Source: Conchocele bisecta
Taxonomy: Eukaryota > Mollusca > Bivalvia > Lucinida > Thyasiridae
Assembly (NCBI GenBank): GCA_029237695.1
Contig: CM055271.1
Coordinates: 33,104,462-33,168,461 of the forward strand
Length of the DNA: 64,000 bases
Reading direction: 5' to 3'
Shown: piece by piece, positions 31,672-41,307 of the stretch
Layout of the letters: the number at the start of each line of letters is the position of its first letter
Position numbering within the stretch: the first letter of the stretch is position 1
Made by a program: the position numbers and the translations under genes
The notes under the pieces: generated by a model
What the model was told of the DNA's origin: nothing
Databases searched by the model: none
Seen by the model: only the letters and a program-made list of their open reading frames with translations

Positions 31672-31872
31672 TACAAATTTAGGATCGTCTGGAAATTTTA
31701 ATTTATGGATTTATATTTATTGAGCATAGGCTGCGTATGCAGCCTATGCTCAATAAATGTAAATCCAATAACTGTTTACAAGAAAACAGTGTCAATGTGA
31801 AATTTACAGAAAATCATAATTTTGCACTTACAAACAGTTTAGTTGTACGAAGTTTAATGAAACGGCCCCCAG
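31672..31872. mobile_element. M-family MITE, left end missing
   Basis: Palindrome 31707-31766 with one mismatch; right end GAAGTTTAATGAAACGGCCC. The following ~60 bp (GGTCTGATAAATTTGATATC) repeats the text after the previous M copy, so the two are part of a ~280-bp tandem duplication. Confidence 0.8.
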
Positions 31873-31958
31873 GTCTGATAAATTTGATATCAACAGACAC
31901 TAACCTGTATTCAATTATCAAGTAATGTATTATGTAATGGAATAAGCACATACACACA

Positions 31959-32380
31959 AGGTGTATGATCACGTGGTTACAACAACAGCAACAATTACAG
32001 AAACTTCCAGAAGCACTCCGATTCAAAGTATGTATGTATTTTATTTTGTCCTTATTATGTAACGGATTTTGAAGGAATATGGCGCATCAAATGCATCTTG
32101 TTAAGCTGCATTTGGTGGACTCGGTACTTTAGCCGAAACTTCTGTCGTTTTTGCAGACACGGAAATTGATTCTTCGCAAAAACGATATAAGAATGTGCTG
32201 AACTCCCGGGACCACCAAATGCAGCTCACGAAGACGCGTTTGCCACGCCATATTTCATCAAAATATTTTGCCTATTAATATAAGGAAAATATCAAATACT
32301 ACTTACTTTGGTGTGGGCGCGCTTTCAACACTTTCAGACATTGTTGTTGCTGTTGTAACCACGTGATCATACACATTGTA
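31959..32380. repeat. Foldback W: inverted duplication carrying two copies of a first-exon-like segment
   Basis: The outer arms match in reverse (TGTATGATCACGTGGTTAC at the left, GTAACCACGTGATCATACA at the right). An inner pair around AAATGCA(T/G)CT and GCTGCATTTGGTGG is also inverted. Both arms contain a CAACAGCAACAA-rich leader, a short exon-like block and a GTATG/GTAAG donor pointing toward the centre. Arms are clearly diverged, so the inversion is old. Confidence 0.75.
32307..32341 (-). CDS. Possible alternative first coding exon (11 codons)
   Basis: Minus strand: ATG preceded by GCAACAACA, then codons for MSESVESAPTPK running into a good donor (CCAAA|GTAAGT at 32306). The 35 coding bases end in phase 2, exactly what exon 3 (29170) needs, so splicing would give TPK-SCTD and replace exons 1-2. 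A diverged inverted copy lies at about 31985-32030, where the ATG reads ATT. It could equally be the first exon of an unrelated or captured gene carried by the foldback element. No transcript evidence is available. Confidence 0.3.
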
Positions 32381-32725
32381 TACATATAGTGTGGGTTTCA
32401 TTGAAAATAACACCGACTATTTTCCTATGGGAATTTAACATGGGGACTAAAAATAGATTTTTTTTAAATTATTTTTTATTTTTGGAATTTTATAAAATAA
32501 AAAGATTTTTGGAGGGTGACTTTTTTGTTATTGATGAAAAACTACTTACAGAAAAACGTGGAACAGACAGTATATATATAAATATTTGTGACCAGGTCAC
32601 CATTACTACAAAATATCCATGTGGGTGTTATAATCCTTTACAATTCACTGTGGGATTAAGTCATAATGATATGGAGAGATTTCCATCACCATGACAACAG
32701 GTCTCATTATTCCGAGCAATATATA

Positions 32726-32940
32726 TACAGTGGAACCTCTCTAAACCGGACACCAAGAAAACACATGTGATCTTATGTTTGACAAGTTTCTTGGCCATTT
32801 ATCTCGGGCGATAATGTCAGTTCGTGATCACACAGCTACGGCTCAGAATGATCAAATGCCTGATTGACAGTGAAAACTCTCTAAGCCGGACACCCTGGGG
32901 ACCTCCCAGGGTGTCTGGTTTAGAGAGGTTTCACTGTATA
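32726..32940. mobile_element. V-family pogo/Tigger-like MITE
   Basis: Termini ACAGTGGAACCTCTCTAAAC and GTTTAGAGAGGTTTCACTGT with TA at both outer edges. The right half carries the hairpin ACACCCTGGGGACCTCCCAG. The CAGTNGAACCTCT terminus is typical of pogo-type Tc1/mariner relatives. Related: 55360-55751, 57967-58186. Confidence 0.7.
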
Positions 32941-33012
32941 TGCATGCTAAAATGTCTATGTCGTAGCACAAAAGTGGTGACAACTCAGCCGGATATAGTA
33001 ACAAGATAAAAT

Positions 33013-33100
33013 ATGAAAATTACTTGCAAACAGTGCAGATCCTGATGAGACGGCTTGTTACAAGCCAGCTCATCTGGATCTACATTGTTTTCAAACAAAT
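33013..33100. mobile_element. E-family MITE fragment
   Basis: AAATTACTTGCAAACAGTGC then CAGATCCTGATGAGACGGC / CAGCTCATCTGGATCTAC; termini absent. Confidence 0.65.
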
Positions 33101-33149
33101 ATTTCCTTTATAACAGAAGGTAGATATTGGACATGAATTTCAATTTTAA

Positions 33150-33376
33150 CTCTTTGCATGCTAGCGGCGAAAATATCCGCCAAACGAGTATATGTTTTAT
33201 GATCTCTGTAAATATGTCTTGAAATTTCATTAGAATCGAGTCCTCAGGACTCAATTCTAATGAAATTCCAAGACATATTCATGATATTTACGGGGAGAAA
33301 TAAAAGAATATATGATGCATTTTTGTCGGCTAGTTTTTAACTATTTATAGCCCACAAGTTTCCCACGTGCAAAGAG
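33150..33376. mobile_element. C-family TTAA MITE, complete
   Basis: TTAA 33146-33149 then CTCTTTGCATGCTAGCGGCG; right end CCCACGTGCAAAGAG then TTAA 33377-33380. Core GAAATTTCATTAGAATCGAG / CTCAATTCTAATGAAATTCC. Confidence 0.9.
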
Positions 33377-33831
33377 TTAAATCCGACCCGTGGGACATGG
33401 ATTATCTCCCATTTTGGACCTAAATGGTCTGTACGTCCATCCGTCACGTTTCTAGTAAGACGAAAAAAATTTTTTTAGTCATAATAGGTAGGGACTTGAA
33501 ACTTGGTGTGTGAAGATGCGCAAAGTGAATTTCGATTTTTGATTGGACAACCGGTCATGGATTATCTCCCCCTTTTCGATTTAGATTTTCCCAATTTCGC
33601 CTTGTAAGAGGTAAAACGTTTTAACTGGAACAGGTAGGGACTTGAAACTCGGTGTGTGCCTTCCTAATGGTGTGTAGATGCGCAAAGGGAATTTTGATTT
33701 TCGATTCGACCCCCGATCATTATCTCCCCCTTTTCGACGTATCATTTGGGAAAAGTGGGTATATTGCGATGGAACACCATCGACTGGACTGTGCTCTAGT
33801 TTTTATTTTTGATTCGAACCCCGGGCCATGC

Positions 33832-34022
33832 AGGGCTCCAGTTAAGGTGCGTAATTTGGAGGTAAATTTCTCATCTCTCCATCAAAAATGGCAAGTTGGG
33901 AGTGCTTTAGAATCGTCTCAATGAGACGATTCTAAAGAACTCCCAATCTGCCATTTTTGATGAAGAAATAACAAAATTTCACCCCAAGTTGGTCAAATTA
34001 CGGACCTTAACTGCAGCTCTGG
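33832..34022. mobile_element. KK foldback MITE
   Basis: Termini AGGGCTCCAGTTAAGGT and ACCTTAACTGCAGCTCT. Core GCTTTAGAATCGTCTCAATG and its complement; arms AAAAATGGCAAGTTGGGAGT. It resembles the K family in architecture but not in sequence. Confidence 0.75.
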
Positions 34023-34163
34023 TCATGTACCATCTCCCCATTTTGGTCTTTAGAATTCTGCAATTTTGCTTTCTAAGTAAAAGTTTAAACTGTAATGTCT
34101 TCATATTTGGTATGTGGCTTCCTTATGGTGTGTAGATGATCTTAGATTCTTGATTTGATTCCA

Positions 34164-34472
34164 GTAGCCTATTTCACCAACATTGCAAAGTATCCTTATC
34201 TAGCAAAGTATACTTTGAGGGAGAAATTTTCAATTTTAGGATAAATTTATTAATTTTTATTATACTGAATTTATTACATTATCACAGCCATTTTGGCTGT
34301 GATAATGTAATAAATTCAGTATAATAATTCTGCATAGGTACTTCGAATTATCAAATATATGCAGTGGTTGGTTCTATATGAAATAATTCATTTTGGGGAA
34401 AATAAATGATTACTCCCTCAAAGTATACTTTGCTCGATAAGTATTCTTTGCAATTTTGATGAAATCGGCTAC
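34164..34472. mobile_element. G-family palindromic MITE, complete
   Basis: GTAGCCTATTTCACCA ... GATGAAATCGGCTAC; flanks read CCA on the left and TGA on the right, so the extended terminus may be CAGTAGCC/GGCTACTG. Central palindrome ~34258-34323. Confidence 0.85.
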
Positions 34473-34579
34473 TGACTGAGAGATTATCTTCCCATATCAG
34501 ACTTTGAAATTTGGAAAGGTGGGTATATTGTGATGGTGCCCCAAGAAAATCAATAATACAATTGTAACAGTAAAACATG

Positions 34580-34640
34580 CAACACATTTGAAATATGGGG
34601 GTAAATAATCTTTAGATACAATACTTATCTGGAGCTCTGT
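34580..34640. mobile_element. L-family terminus abutting the exon 2 donor
   Basis: AACACATTTGAAATATGGGGG ... ACTTATCTGGAGCTCTGT ends about 6 bp from the GT of the exon 2 donor (34646). Only one terminus is present. Confidence 0.65.
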
Positions 34641-34646
34641 ACTCAC

Positions 34647-34695
34647 CTTCGTTTTATTGGGCCTGTGAACTTGGGATCATGCTTCAACGGCTTCC
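34647..34695 (-). CDS. CTL exon 2 (residues 27-41)
   Basis: Minus strand: acceptor TTTCTAG at 34701-34696, then KPLKHDPKFTGPIKR, then donor CGAAG|GTGAGT at 34646. It begins with two bases that complete a Gly codon from exon 1 and ends with AG, completed by exon 3 to Arg. The motif D-P-K-F-x-G-P-I-K is the conserved stretch just before the first membrane segment in CTL/SLC44 proteins. The donor is followed within 6 bp by the terminus of an L-family repeat (CTCCAGATAAG on the minus strand). Confidence 0.93.
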
Positions 34696-34707
34696 CTAGA
34701 AATAGAG

Positions 34708-34940
34708 AATAATTCCAGCACAAAAATATTTACACATTTCCCTAACATTTGATTGGCCCGTAGCAAGTCTCTGTCCAAAATTTATATCCCAGTAAACTCC
34801 CATGCCGAACTACTTTCCGTAACCGTGAGGTGCAGTTAAAATAATTCTTAAAAAAACGGAAAATAAACACATTTTCTTGATGAATTTATTTCAAATGATG
34901 GAATTATAAGGAATGAATGGCCTTTTTGTTGAATTTATCC
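34708..34940. mobile_element. X-family element, left arm
   Basis: TAATTCCAGCACAAAAATAT, ATTTGATTGGCCCGTAGCAA, CGTAACCGTGAGGTGCAGTT and TTGTTGAATTTATCC. The hairpin right arm seen at 51530-51658 is absent. Begins 13 bp outside the exon 2 acceptor. Confidence 0.75.
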
Positions 34941-35004
34941 ATTGATGGATTACTTTAATATTTCAAAACAACAAACCTGTGGACAAATGCCAAACATCCA
35001 TGCT

Positions 35005-35408
35005 GCCCGTAATATGACTGACCTTTTGACCTTCACAACTTTTAACTTTGTCACACATCAAGAAGTTTGCCGGAGTTTCTCTGAATTCTGTCATATCTTT
35101 TACCTAATCCTTAAAGGGATATAGAAGTTATGACAGAAATGAGAAACTCCGGTGAACTTCAAAATGTGGGAAAAAGTTCAAAGTTGTGCAGGCTAAAAGG
35201 TCAAGGTCATATTAATGGCAGCATGCATGCGTAGCATTTGTCCATGGGTATGCTGTGTTAAATATTTAAGCAATCCTTCAAGGGATATAGAAGTTATGAC
35301 ATAATTGAGAAACTATGATGAACTTCTTAATGTGCCGGACGGACAGACACACGGACACACAGTCCAAACAATATATGCCTCCGGCTCTACTGCGACCGGG
35401 TGCATAAT
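35005..35408 (+). mobile_element. P-family pearl-like element
   Basis: Core phrases TATAGAAGTTATGACAGAAA, AAGGTCAAGGTCATATTAAT and GGCAGCATGCATGCGTAGC, then CGGACGGACAGACACACGG and the hairpin tail TATGCCTCCGGCTC...CCGGGTGCATA. The first ~100 bp is an inverted core fragment. Confidence 0.75.
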
Positions 35409-35694
35409 AATATCCTTTTTCTCCACCAAAGACCCATATGGATTGTAACCTGTGGATACACTGGTCAAACACACAATCCAACACAACATCCTTTTTCTCA
35501 ATCGATGGACAATTTGGCAAGCAAGCACCGGAAAAAACATTCATATCTGGTATGCTGATTACAGATCTAAATTCAAATCCCTGATGTTGTGTTACATTCA
35601 GTCAGCTGTGTATATTTATGGTGTTTATTATTAACAAATAGCGCATGACAACATGTGGACCAACATTTGAGAAAACCTGGCTTAATGCTTACAT

Positions 35695-35850
35695 CTGCAT
35701 CGGAATTCCAGGAATTTATATAGGGTGTGCGTTATGGAAGGCGTGTAGGGAGTCGCTAAAAAGTATTTTACACATCCACGGACGGACCTCGGTGGATTAA
35801 GGGGGGTGCTCACCCCCCCTCCCCCCTGTGTATGGGCCTGAATTCTGCAT
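35695..35850. repeat. Z-family repeat
   Basis: GGAATTCCAGGAATTTATAT, CACATCCACGGACGGACCTC, GGTGGATTAAGGGGGGTGCT and the closing GTATGGGCCTG. Supplies the empty-site text for the E insertion at 50211. Confidence 0.7.
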
Positions 35851-36024
35851 GTGCTCTGAACATTTTGGTATAAGGCCGGGATCTGGTACACTGGTCGGTA
35901 TAGAGCAAGATAACAGTCATCTAGTCAAGTACATGCTACTGGATCTTCCTGCACAACTGAGTGCCATATAAGTGTGTGTTTATGTGTATATCACAGGTAT
36001 CTGAGAAGAATAACGACGTACATG

Positions 36025-36433
36025 TAAATCAATGGTTGAAGTAACGGACCAAGGTCTATAAATACATTAACCCTTTCCCTGTTTTGCGATATTTCGACTC
36101 TTCCAAATCGAAAACATCTGAATAAAATAATCAAATGCTGGGTCAAATGATGGTTAAATTATCTGATAGAGTAGAAGACATTGTGGGAAAAGGAGAAATT
36201 GCTTGTTACAAGCAATTTCTCCTTTTCTCACAATGTTTTCAAAAGACATCTTCTGCAGAGGCGTGAAAGGGTTAAATATGCCTAAAAAGCAAAATAAACA
36301 AAACAATTTTTTTTTACTCCCTCTATTGAATCACATATACACTTGTTTAGCTTATTTTTTTTTCATTTATGGATGCTTTTAGGCATATTTAATGTATTTA
36401 TAGACCTCGGTCCGTTACTTCAACCTGTGATGT
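36025..36433. mobile_element. CC-family foldback element with nested J MITE
   Basis: Arms AAGTAACGGACCAAGGTCTA TAAATACATTAA and TTAATGTATTTATAGACCTC GGTCCGTTACTTCAACCTGTG. The J MITE sits exactly at the TTAA in the left arm; the intact right arm reads straight through. Confidence 0.85.
36071..36271. mobile_element. J-family TTAA MITE, nested in CC
   Basis: TTAA 36067-36070 and 36272-36275. Core ATTGTGGGAAAAGGAGAAAT TGCTTG / CAAGCAATTTCTCC TTTTCTCACAAT. Left CCCTTTCCCTGTTTTGCG. Confidence 0.9.
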
Positions 36434-36505
36434 AACTATGGCATAATTCTTGCTTACCAACTTGATTTGGGGGATACATGTATAAGAAATAATAAACCAG
36501 TTTAA

Positions 36506-38196
36506 CCCATTTCATGCTGAGGATATTTTGATTGAGAACTAGAAAATGTGTTCATAGAACACGGATGCCCCACATATCACTTTGATAATAAATGAGGCCA
36601 AATTTCAAGTGAATTTTTTTTTACCTGAGCGTTAAAGTTTTTGAAGCACCAAGTATGTGACCTTGACCCTGGGCTTGGCGGGGGCAGGACAAACGTGGAT
36701 TTGGCACAGGACAGTAGAGGACCATTAGAGCAATGCGTATATGAAGTATGAAGCTAGCTGATCCGTGAAAGAAAACAGAAATTATAAGATATTTACCTGA
36801 GCGTTAAAGTTTTTGAAGCACTCAGTATGTGACCTTGACCCTGGGCTTGGCGGGGGCAGGTCGAACGTGGATTTGGCACAGGACAGTAGAGGACCATTAG
36901 AGCAATGCGTATATGAAGTATGAAGCTGATCCGTGAAAGGGAACAGAAATGATAAGATATTTACCTGAGCGTTAAAGTTTTTGAAGCACCAAGTATGTGA
37001 CCTTGACCCTGGGCTTGGCGGGGGCAGGACGAACGTGGATTTGGCACAGGGCGGTAGAGGACCATTAGAGCAATGCGTATATGAAGTATGAAGCTGATCC
37101 GTGAAAGAAAACAGAAATTATAAGATATTTACCTGAGCGTTAAAGTTTTTGAAGCACTAAGTATGTGACCTTGACCCTGGGCTTGGCGGTGGGGGTAGGA
37201 CAAATGTGGATTTGGCACAGGACAGTAGAGGACCATTAGAGCAATGCGTATATGAAGTATGAAGCTGATCCGTGGAAGGAAACAGAAATTATAAGATATT
37301 TACCCGAGCGTTAAAATTTTTGAAGCACCAAGTATGTGACCTTGACCCTGGGCTTGGCAGGGGCAGGACAAACGTAGATTTGGCACAAGGCAGTAAAGGA
37401 CCATTAGAGCAATGCGTATATGAAGTATGAAGCTGATCCGTGAAAGAAAACAGAAATTATACGATATTTACCTGAGCGTTAAAGTTTTTGAAGCACTAAG
37501 TATGTGACCTTGACCCTGGGCTTGGCGGGGGCAGGACGAACGTGGATTTGGCACAGGACAGTAGAGGACCATTAGAGCAATGTGTATATGAAGTATGAAG
37601 CTGATCCATGGAAGGAAACAGAAATTATAAGATATTTACCTGAGCGTTATGTATATGAAATATGAAGCAGATCAGTCAAAGGATGAAGAAATTATGAGAC
37701 ATTTACCCGAGCGTTAAAGTTTCGTGACGGACGGACGGACGGACGTTCTTACATTACTATACTTATGTGGCTTATCACATGTTAAATATTAGCCACATAA
37801 AACGATTTTTAGCCACATAAAAGGATTTTTTAGGTGGCTAATTGTAACCAACCCTATCCTTTAACAAGTCCATAACCCTGTGGGGCTAGCCACATAAGTA
37901 CCCGAATGTCTGCCCGGACGGACGGACGGACTGGACGGGACGGACGGGGACGGATGGGGACGGACGGGACGGACGGACGGACGGGACGGACGGACAAGGA
38001 TAACACTATATGCCCCCTCCACTATCGTGGTGGGGCATAAAAATCATAAATATCTTCTTTAAGTGAGCTTAGAAGTATATGTCGCGAGCACCATTTGAAC
38101 CGTCTCATCAAGACGGTTCAAATGAGTGGTCGCAACATATACTTTCATTGAGAAATAACAAAAAAAAACAACAAAATATTCCAAATGTAATATGGG
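36506..38196. mobile_element. B-family TTAA MITE carrying a 1.5-kb Q element
   Basis: Left TTAA (36502-36505) and CCCATTTCATGCTGAGGATA; right part 38040-38196 has the hairpin CCATTTGAACCGTCTCATCA and ends AATATGGG then TTAA 38197-38200. The Q element inserted ~33 bp inside the left end. Confidence 0.8.
36539..38039 (+). mobile_element. Q-family pearl-like element, long form
   Basis: Head CTAGAAAATGTGTTCATAGA. Six to seven ~167-bp core units (GAGCGTTAAAGTTTTTGAAG, TATGTGACCTTGACCCTGGG, ATTAGAGCAATGCGTATATG). Then a (GGAC)n run at ~37917-37996, a segment with GTGGCTAATTGTAACCAACC and an inverted AGCCACATAA pair, and the hairpin tail TGCCCCCTCCAC/GTGGTGGGGCA. Confidence 0.85.
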
Positions 38197-38274
38197 TTAA
38201 AAATGGTTTCACGGCGAAACTGAAAGCGATATATTTCGTCTTATTTTTTTTCAGTAAACATTTAAAATAATTAA

Positions 38275-38645
38275 AGGTACATGCCCACTTATGTGCTTTG
38301 TATCAGAGACGTCCTTCTGTATAGTCGGCACTCGTAATTTTTATAACTGGTGGAATAGTGACACAAATATACACTTATTTAACATTTCCCTGTTTTGCGA
38401 TATTTCGACTCATCCAAATCGAAAACATCTGAATAAAAGAATCAAATGCTGGGTCAAATGATGGTTAAATTATCTGATAGAGTAGAAAACATTGTGGGAA
38501 AAGGAGAAATTGCTTGTTACAAGCAATTTCTCCTTTTCCCACAATGTTTTCAAAAGACATCTTCTGCAGAGGCGTCAAAAGTCGTCTCTATCAGGGAAAG
38601 GGTTAATTCCTATAAAGAACAGTCTCTGAGTGGACAATAGTACCT
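38275..38645. mobile_element. I-family TTAA MITE with nested J
   Basis: TTAA 38271-38274 then AGGTACATGCCCACTTATG; right end AGTGGACAATAGTACCT. The interior reads ACACTTATTTAA, then J, then TTAATTCCTATAAAGAAC. Confidence 0.85.
38383..38602. mobile_element. J-family TTAA MITE, nested in I
   Basis: TTAA 38379-38382 and 38603-38606. The I copy at 47754-48240 shows the empty site ACTTATTTAATTCCTATAAA, so a single TTAA was duplicated. Core palindrome near perfect (CATTGTGGGAAAAGGAGAAA arm). Confidence 0.92.
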
Positions 38646-38671
38646 TTAAGGTCAACAGCAAATGCCCAGGG

Positions 38672-38847
38672 CCCGGTTGCTCAAAGCTTCAGTTAGCTTA
38701 ACTGACTGTTAAATCCTTAACTGAATGGTTAAAATCTCTGTTTAAGGTTGCTCAAAGCTGAAGCTTTGAGCAAAACAGAGATTTTAACCATTCAGTTAAG
38801 GATTTAACAGTCCGTTAAGCTAACTGAAGCTTTGAGCAACTGGGCAG
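38672..38847. repeat. N foldback, nearly perfect 175-bp hairpin
   Basis: Arms GCCCGGTTGCTCAAAGCTTC AGTTAGCTTAAC and the complement ending GAAGCTTTGAGCAACTGGGC. Only a few mismatches over ~85 bp arms. Confidence 0.85.
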
Positions 38848-38849
38848 TC

Positions 38850-39447
38850 TCTGCGAAAGTTGTCGGTCTGTCGGACATGTCCGTTAAAAATTGTTAAAAA
38901 TTGCCGCCGGTCCAACGGTAAACCGGAAGTCGCCAGACAAAATTTTTATTTTTTTTTAATTTTTTATTCTAACCTTCAATGAAATCACCTTCCTTCAGTA
39001 TGCGCTTCTGGTGCAGTATAACATATATATTATAGTCACACATCCTCATATCTAACTTAAGATACATGTACTGGAGTACACCCTCCAGACAATTAACATT
39101 ACACATATTACATAATATCATTGACCTTTTGTACAATCATATCAACAATCATATCAACAATCTCGGTCATAACATGTCTGCAGTTATTTACCCAAATGTT
39201 AATAACTCCCACAAACCTCATCAAATATTTACCTAACATGCAATTGCTGGAATAAATTGGCTATCATAAAGGAATTTGTGCATTCTGGACACAATATGGG
39301 TCGAGTCACTGAGAAAATGGACCTTACCACAGAGTTTCAGATACGTTTTGTATCTAAAGAGTATTATACCCCTATGCTTCAAATTTAATGCGTATTTTAC
39401 TTTTACAAATTTATTTACATCTATATTAAATAGGAACAAATGATAAA
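38850..39447. other. Unrecognised intron 1 sequence
   Basis: AT-rich; no open frame, hairpin or family match seen from ~38900 to 39447. Confidence 0.4.
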
Positions 39448-39636
39448 ACAAGAAATGCGTCTGTCGAACGCGGATGCCACCTGCAGCAAATTTGAGAAAC
39501 TGTGACAAAGTGGTTAACCGAAATTTGAGAAACTGTGACAAAGTGGTTAACCGAAAAGTGTGACGGACGGACGGACGGACGGACGGACGGTCCAAACACT
39601 ATATGCCACCCGTTTCTTTGAAACCCGGTGGCATAA
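39448..39636 (+). mobile_element. P-type element (same subtype as 19025-19190)
   Basis: AAGAAATGCGTCTGTCGAAC, ACCTGCAGCAAATTTGAGAA, two copies of GAGAAACTGTGACAAAGTGG, a (GGAC)n run and the tail hairpin TGCCACCCGTTTC/GAAACCCGGTGGCA. Confidence 0.8.
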
Positions 39637-39639
39637 AAA

Positions 39640-39872
39640 ATAAAACACATTTAAAAATTCACTTATTTGAGCTGCAAAAAGCAAACACTGCTTTTTTCAG
39701 CTCAACTAAGTAAATTTCAACTTTATTACAGTACTTTCACTACTCAATTTGAAAATTAATGCGTATTTTCATATTGTGTGAGTATTTTTTACTCCCACTT
39801 GATAATCAATGCATATTCTGCTAAAATAAGTGTGTAACATACGCCAATACGCAGTTTATCTGGAGCTCTGTT
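39640..39872. mobile_element. L-family foldback element
   Basis: TTGAGCTGCAAAAAGCAAAC faces AGCTCAACTAAGTAAATTTC. Right terminus TACGCAGTTTATCTGGAGCT. Confidence 0.75.
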
Positions 39873-39889
39873 ACCATGTTTGTGACCAG

Positions 39890-39950
39890 CATAGACCCTG
39901 ATCCAATGCTCTACCGACTGAGCTAACCAACCAGGCACAGACCACCACTT
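39890..39950 (-). other. tRNA-like fragment (A-box region only)
   Basis: Minus strand GGTTAGCTCAGTCGGTAGAG CATTGGATC has a good tRNA A-box, but no B-box or acceptor stem follows; an L element adjoins. Probably a SINE or tRNA relic. Confidence 0.5.
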
Positions 39951-40352
39951 ACTCCCCATAGTAACTTACATATCAACAGTGACATGAACACAAATTTTAA
40001 GATTATATTTATTGCATTAAGACAGCATCATATATTGAAAAGCTGTACTGCTCACCTAATATGTTTACATAGTGGTCTTATTACACAAGAGTACTATCAT
40101 TTTTATTGCATAACATGGGTGTTCAGTTTCATATTAACACAGTGTAATAAAAATCATAATACACTAGTGTAATAAATATGCAAATATGCCAGCTACACAA
40201 AACATGTTAGGTACATTGTAATCAGTCAGCTTCAAATTATGATGATGTGCTTATGTAATAAATAGAATCTAAAATTTGTGTTGATTTAATATGATATTTA
40301 TTAAACTTGTTTCTTATGAAATCTGTAAACCACTTAATAATTATCATATTAA

Positions 40353-40573
40353 CCCTTTCCCTGATAGAAATGACTTTTCACGCCTCTGCAGAAGATGTCT
40401 TTTGAAAACATTGTGGGAAAAGGAGAAATTGCTTGTAACAAGCAATTTCTCCTTTTCCCACAATGTTTTCTACTCTATCAGATAATTTAACCATCATTTG
40501 ACCCAGCATTTGATTCTTTTATTCAGATGTTTTGGATTTGGAAGAGTCGAAATATCGCAAAACAGGGAAAGGG
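40353..40573. mobile_element. J-family TTAA MITE, inverted relative to the other two
   Basis: TTAA 40349-40352 and 40574-40577. Core palindrome GTGGGAAAAGGAGAAATTGC with its complement. Confidence 0.9.
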
Positions 40574-40626
40574 TTAAATCATCACTCATGTAAGATCCTC
40601 TCTATAATAGATAATTAATGCATTGT

Positions 40627-40970
40627 ATAAAAATGTGTTCCCTCGAATTAACAATTTGTTCCCATGATATAACAATTTGTTCCCTCGAATTAACAATTCG
40701 TTCCCATGAAATGACCATTTGTTCCCTCAATTTAACAATTCGTTCCCTCGAATTAGCAAATCGTTCCCACGACATAACAATTCGTTCCCACAAATTAACA
40801 ATTCGTTTGTTATTTTGTGGGAACAAATTGTTAAATTGAGGGAAAGAATTGTTAATTTGTGGGAACGAATTGTTAATTCGTGGGAACGAATTGTTAAATT
40901 GAGGGAACAAAGTGTTATTTAGTGGGAACAAATTAATTAAAAAAAAGAATTTATGTCCCTTGCGGGGCTC
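40627..40970. repeat. O-family minisatellite foldback
   Basis: Units GTTCCCTCGAATTAACAATT in the left half and the complement GGGAACAAATTGTTAAATTG in the right half, switching near 40812. Ends TGCGGGGCTCC like 18474-19215. Confidence 0.8.
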
Positions 40971-41307
40971 CTTAGTTTGTGCTATACAACCCATTCTGCA
41001 TCTGGAATGCCTCAGAATATTAACCAACTCCAACTACAAATGCCTGTCTGACTGGTAAATGCACAATGTCAGTCTCCGACATATACAGTCCACACTCATT
41101 CACACAAAGTCCTACGGACTGAAAGAAATACTTCGAGTTACTGAACATTTTAGTTAACAAACAAGAGTTATTACATAGGAAAACATATGTACTTGGGACC
41201 AAGAAATTGATGTTGAGTTATCAGTTACAGTTTCACTTTTAAAAAAGTTCCAGTTAACGAGTGTAGACTGTATGCTCACAAGAATCAGTAATTATATACC
41301 CCTTTAA

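Larger units (their letters stand above)
33395..34550. repeat. ~165-bp tandem repeat element split by two MITEs
   Basis: Units contain GATTATCTCCCCCTTTTCGA, GGTAGGGACTTGAAAC(T/C)TGG and TGGTGTGTAGATGCGCAAAG. Units at ~33400, 33545, 33715, 34023 and 34473. A KK foldback (33832-34022) and a G MITE (34164-34472) interrupt it. Confidence 0.7.

Noticed and set aside
32389..32694. 101-codon plus-strand frame
   Set aside because: AT-rich composition, overlaps a fragment of the EE repeat, no recognisable motif.
35278..35544. Cysteine-containing minus-strand frame (NVFSGACLPNC)
   Set aside because: No splice or start support, overlaps the tail of a P element, no family recognised. Coding status could not be supported.
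39890..39950. tRNA gene on the minus strand
   Set aside because: Only an A-box-like segment; no B-box, T-arm or acceptor pairing, and an L element interrupts it.
40602..41033. 143-codon minus-strand frame rich in N, S, F and P
   Set aside because: It is a translation of the O minisatellite.
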